Of a DNA stretch of 64,000 bases, positions 63,901-64,000 are shown one piece after another. The notes below the pieces were generated by a model. That model was not told where the DNA came from, made no database searches, and saw only the letters and a program-made list of their open reading frames with translations. Location: positions 186,001 through 250,000 of the forward strand of contig NC_010321.1 in assembly GCF_000019085.1 (NCBI RefSeq), given 5' to 3'. Source of the stretch: Thermoanaerobacter pseudethanolicus ATCC 33223. Its GTDB lineage: Bacteria > Bacillota > Thermoanaerobacteria > Thermoanaerobacterales > Thermoanaerobacteraceae. Positions within the stretch are counted from its first letter, which is position 1. Each line of letters begins with the position of its first letter. A program made the position numbers and the translations under genes.

Positions 63901-64000
63901 TAATTTATTCGGACATAGTTTAAAATTTCGTAGGGTTTTTTTAAGTAAAAAAGAACTAGAGAAATCTCTTGTGATAAAATAGCATTTGCAAAAAACAAGA

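Overview
The window reads as the chromosome of a low-GC, thermophilic, endospore-forming, ethanol-producing Firmicute, almost certainly a Thermoanaerobacter of the brockii/pseudethanolicus/ethanolicus group. Three things point there: a complete sporulation and germination gene set, a Thermoanaerobacter-type ethanol/redox gene set (AdhE, NfnAB, NADP-dependent secondary alcohol dehydrogenase), and a secondary alcohol dehydrogenase that, from memory, looks essentially identical to the T. brockii enzyme. No rRNA, tRNA or CRISPR array was seen.

Layout. 0-12 kb holds housekeeping and spore genes: an HtrA protease, pth, a small PrsW-like membrane protein, mfd, a PrsA-type foldase, spoVT, yabG, an IS30-family element, veg and a SPOCS-LysM spore protein. 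12-24.7 kb continues with ispE, a GntR regulator, a MobA-like protein, a gerA/gerB/gerC germination operon, spoIIR, sleB-ypeB, an alpha/beta SASP, ddl, a DUF1934 gene and argS. 24.7-35.3 kb is more accessory: a membrane MutS-like ATPase, a metallo-hydrolase, an unassigned structured RNA of about 370 nt, a lipoprotein plus ABC-2 exporter cluster, and a REP-associated transposase (RAYT) with its REP palindromes. 35.3-41 kb is a minus-strand oligopeptide ABC operon (oppABCDF order) with a frameshift in oppC. 41-49 kb holds a TIM-barrel protein, an Fe-S aldo/keto reductase, an SH3-NlpC/P60 hydrolase, adhE with two Rex-type operators, and ogt. 48.6-53.3 kb is a MarR-controlled heterodimeric ABC exporter. 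53.3-58.3 kb contains two riboswitch-controlled genes: a TPP riboswitch with thiT, and an M-box Mg2+ riboswitch with mgtA. The rest is polX, nfnAB and the secondary alcohol dehydrogenase.

How the genes work together. The spore genes carry readable sigma-F, sigma-G, sigma-E and sigma-K type promoters next to their expected targets. The redox genes form a fermentation module: NfnAB makes NADPH from NADH plus reduced ferredoxin, and AdhE and the secondary alcohol dehydrogenase spend NAD(P)H to make alcohols. Twin palindromes matching Rex sites sit in the adhE leader and a weaker one sits by the secondary alcohol dehydrogenase promoter.

Most unusual points. (1) The mgtA leader has, after the M-box and its terminator, a 37-codon leader ORF with an Arg-Pro-Arg-Pro stretch, two long interleaved inverted repeats and a 12-nt segment exactly complementary to the mgtA Shine-Dalgarno region. 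This looks like a second, translation-coupled control layer. (2) A self-contained RNA gene at about 27.31-27.68 kb has a -10 box, an 18-bp closing helix, three arms with a repeated junction motif and a terminal T run; I could not match it to a known family. (3) The TPP riboswitch appears wired to both a terminator and a Shine-Dalgarno-sequestering switch. All structural readings are by eye and not computed.
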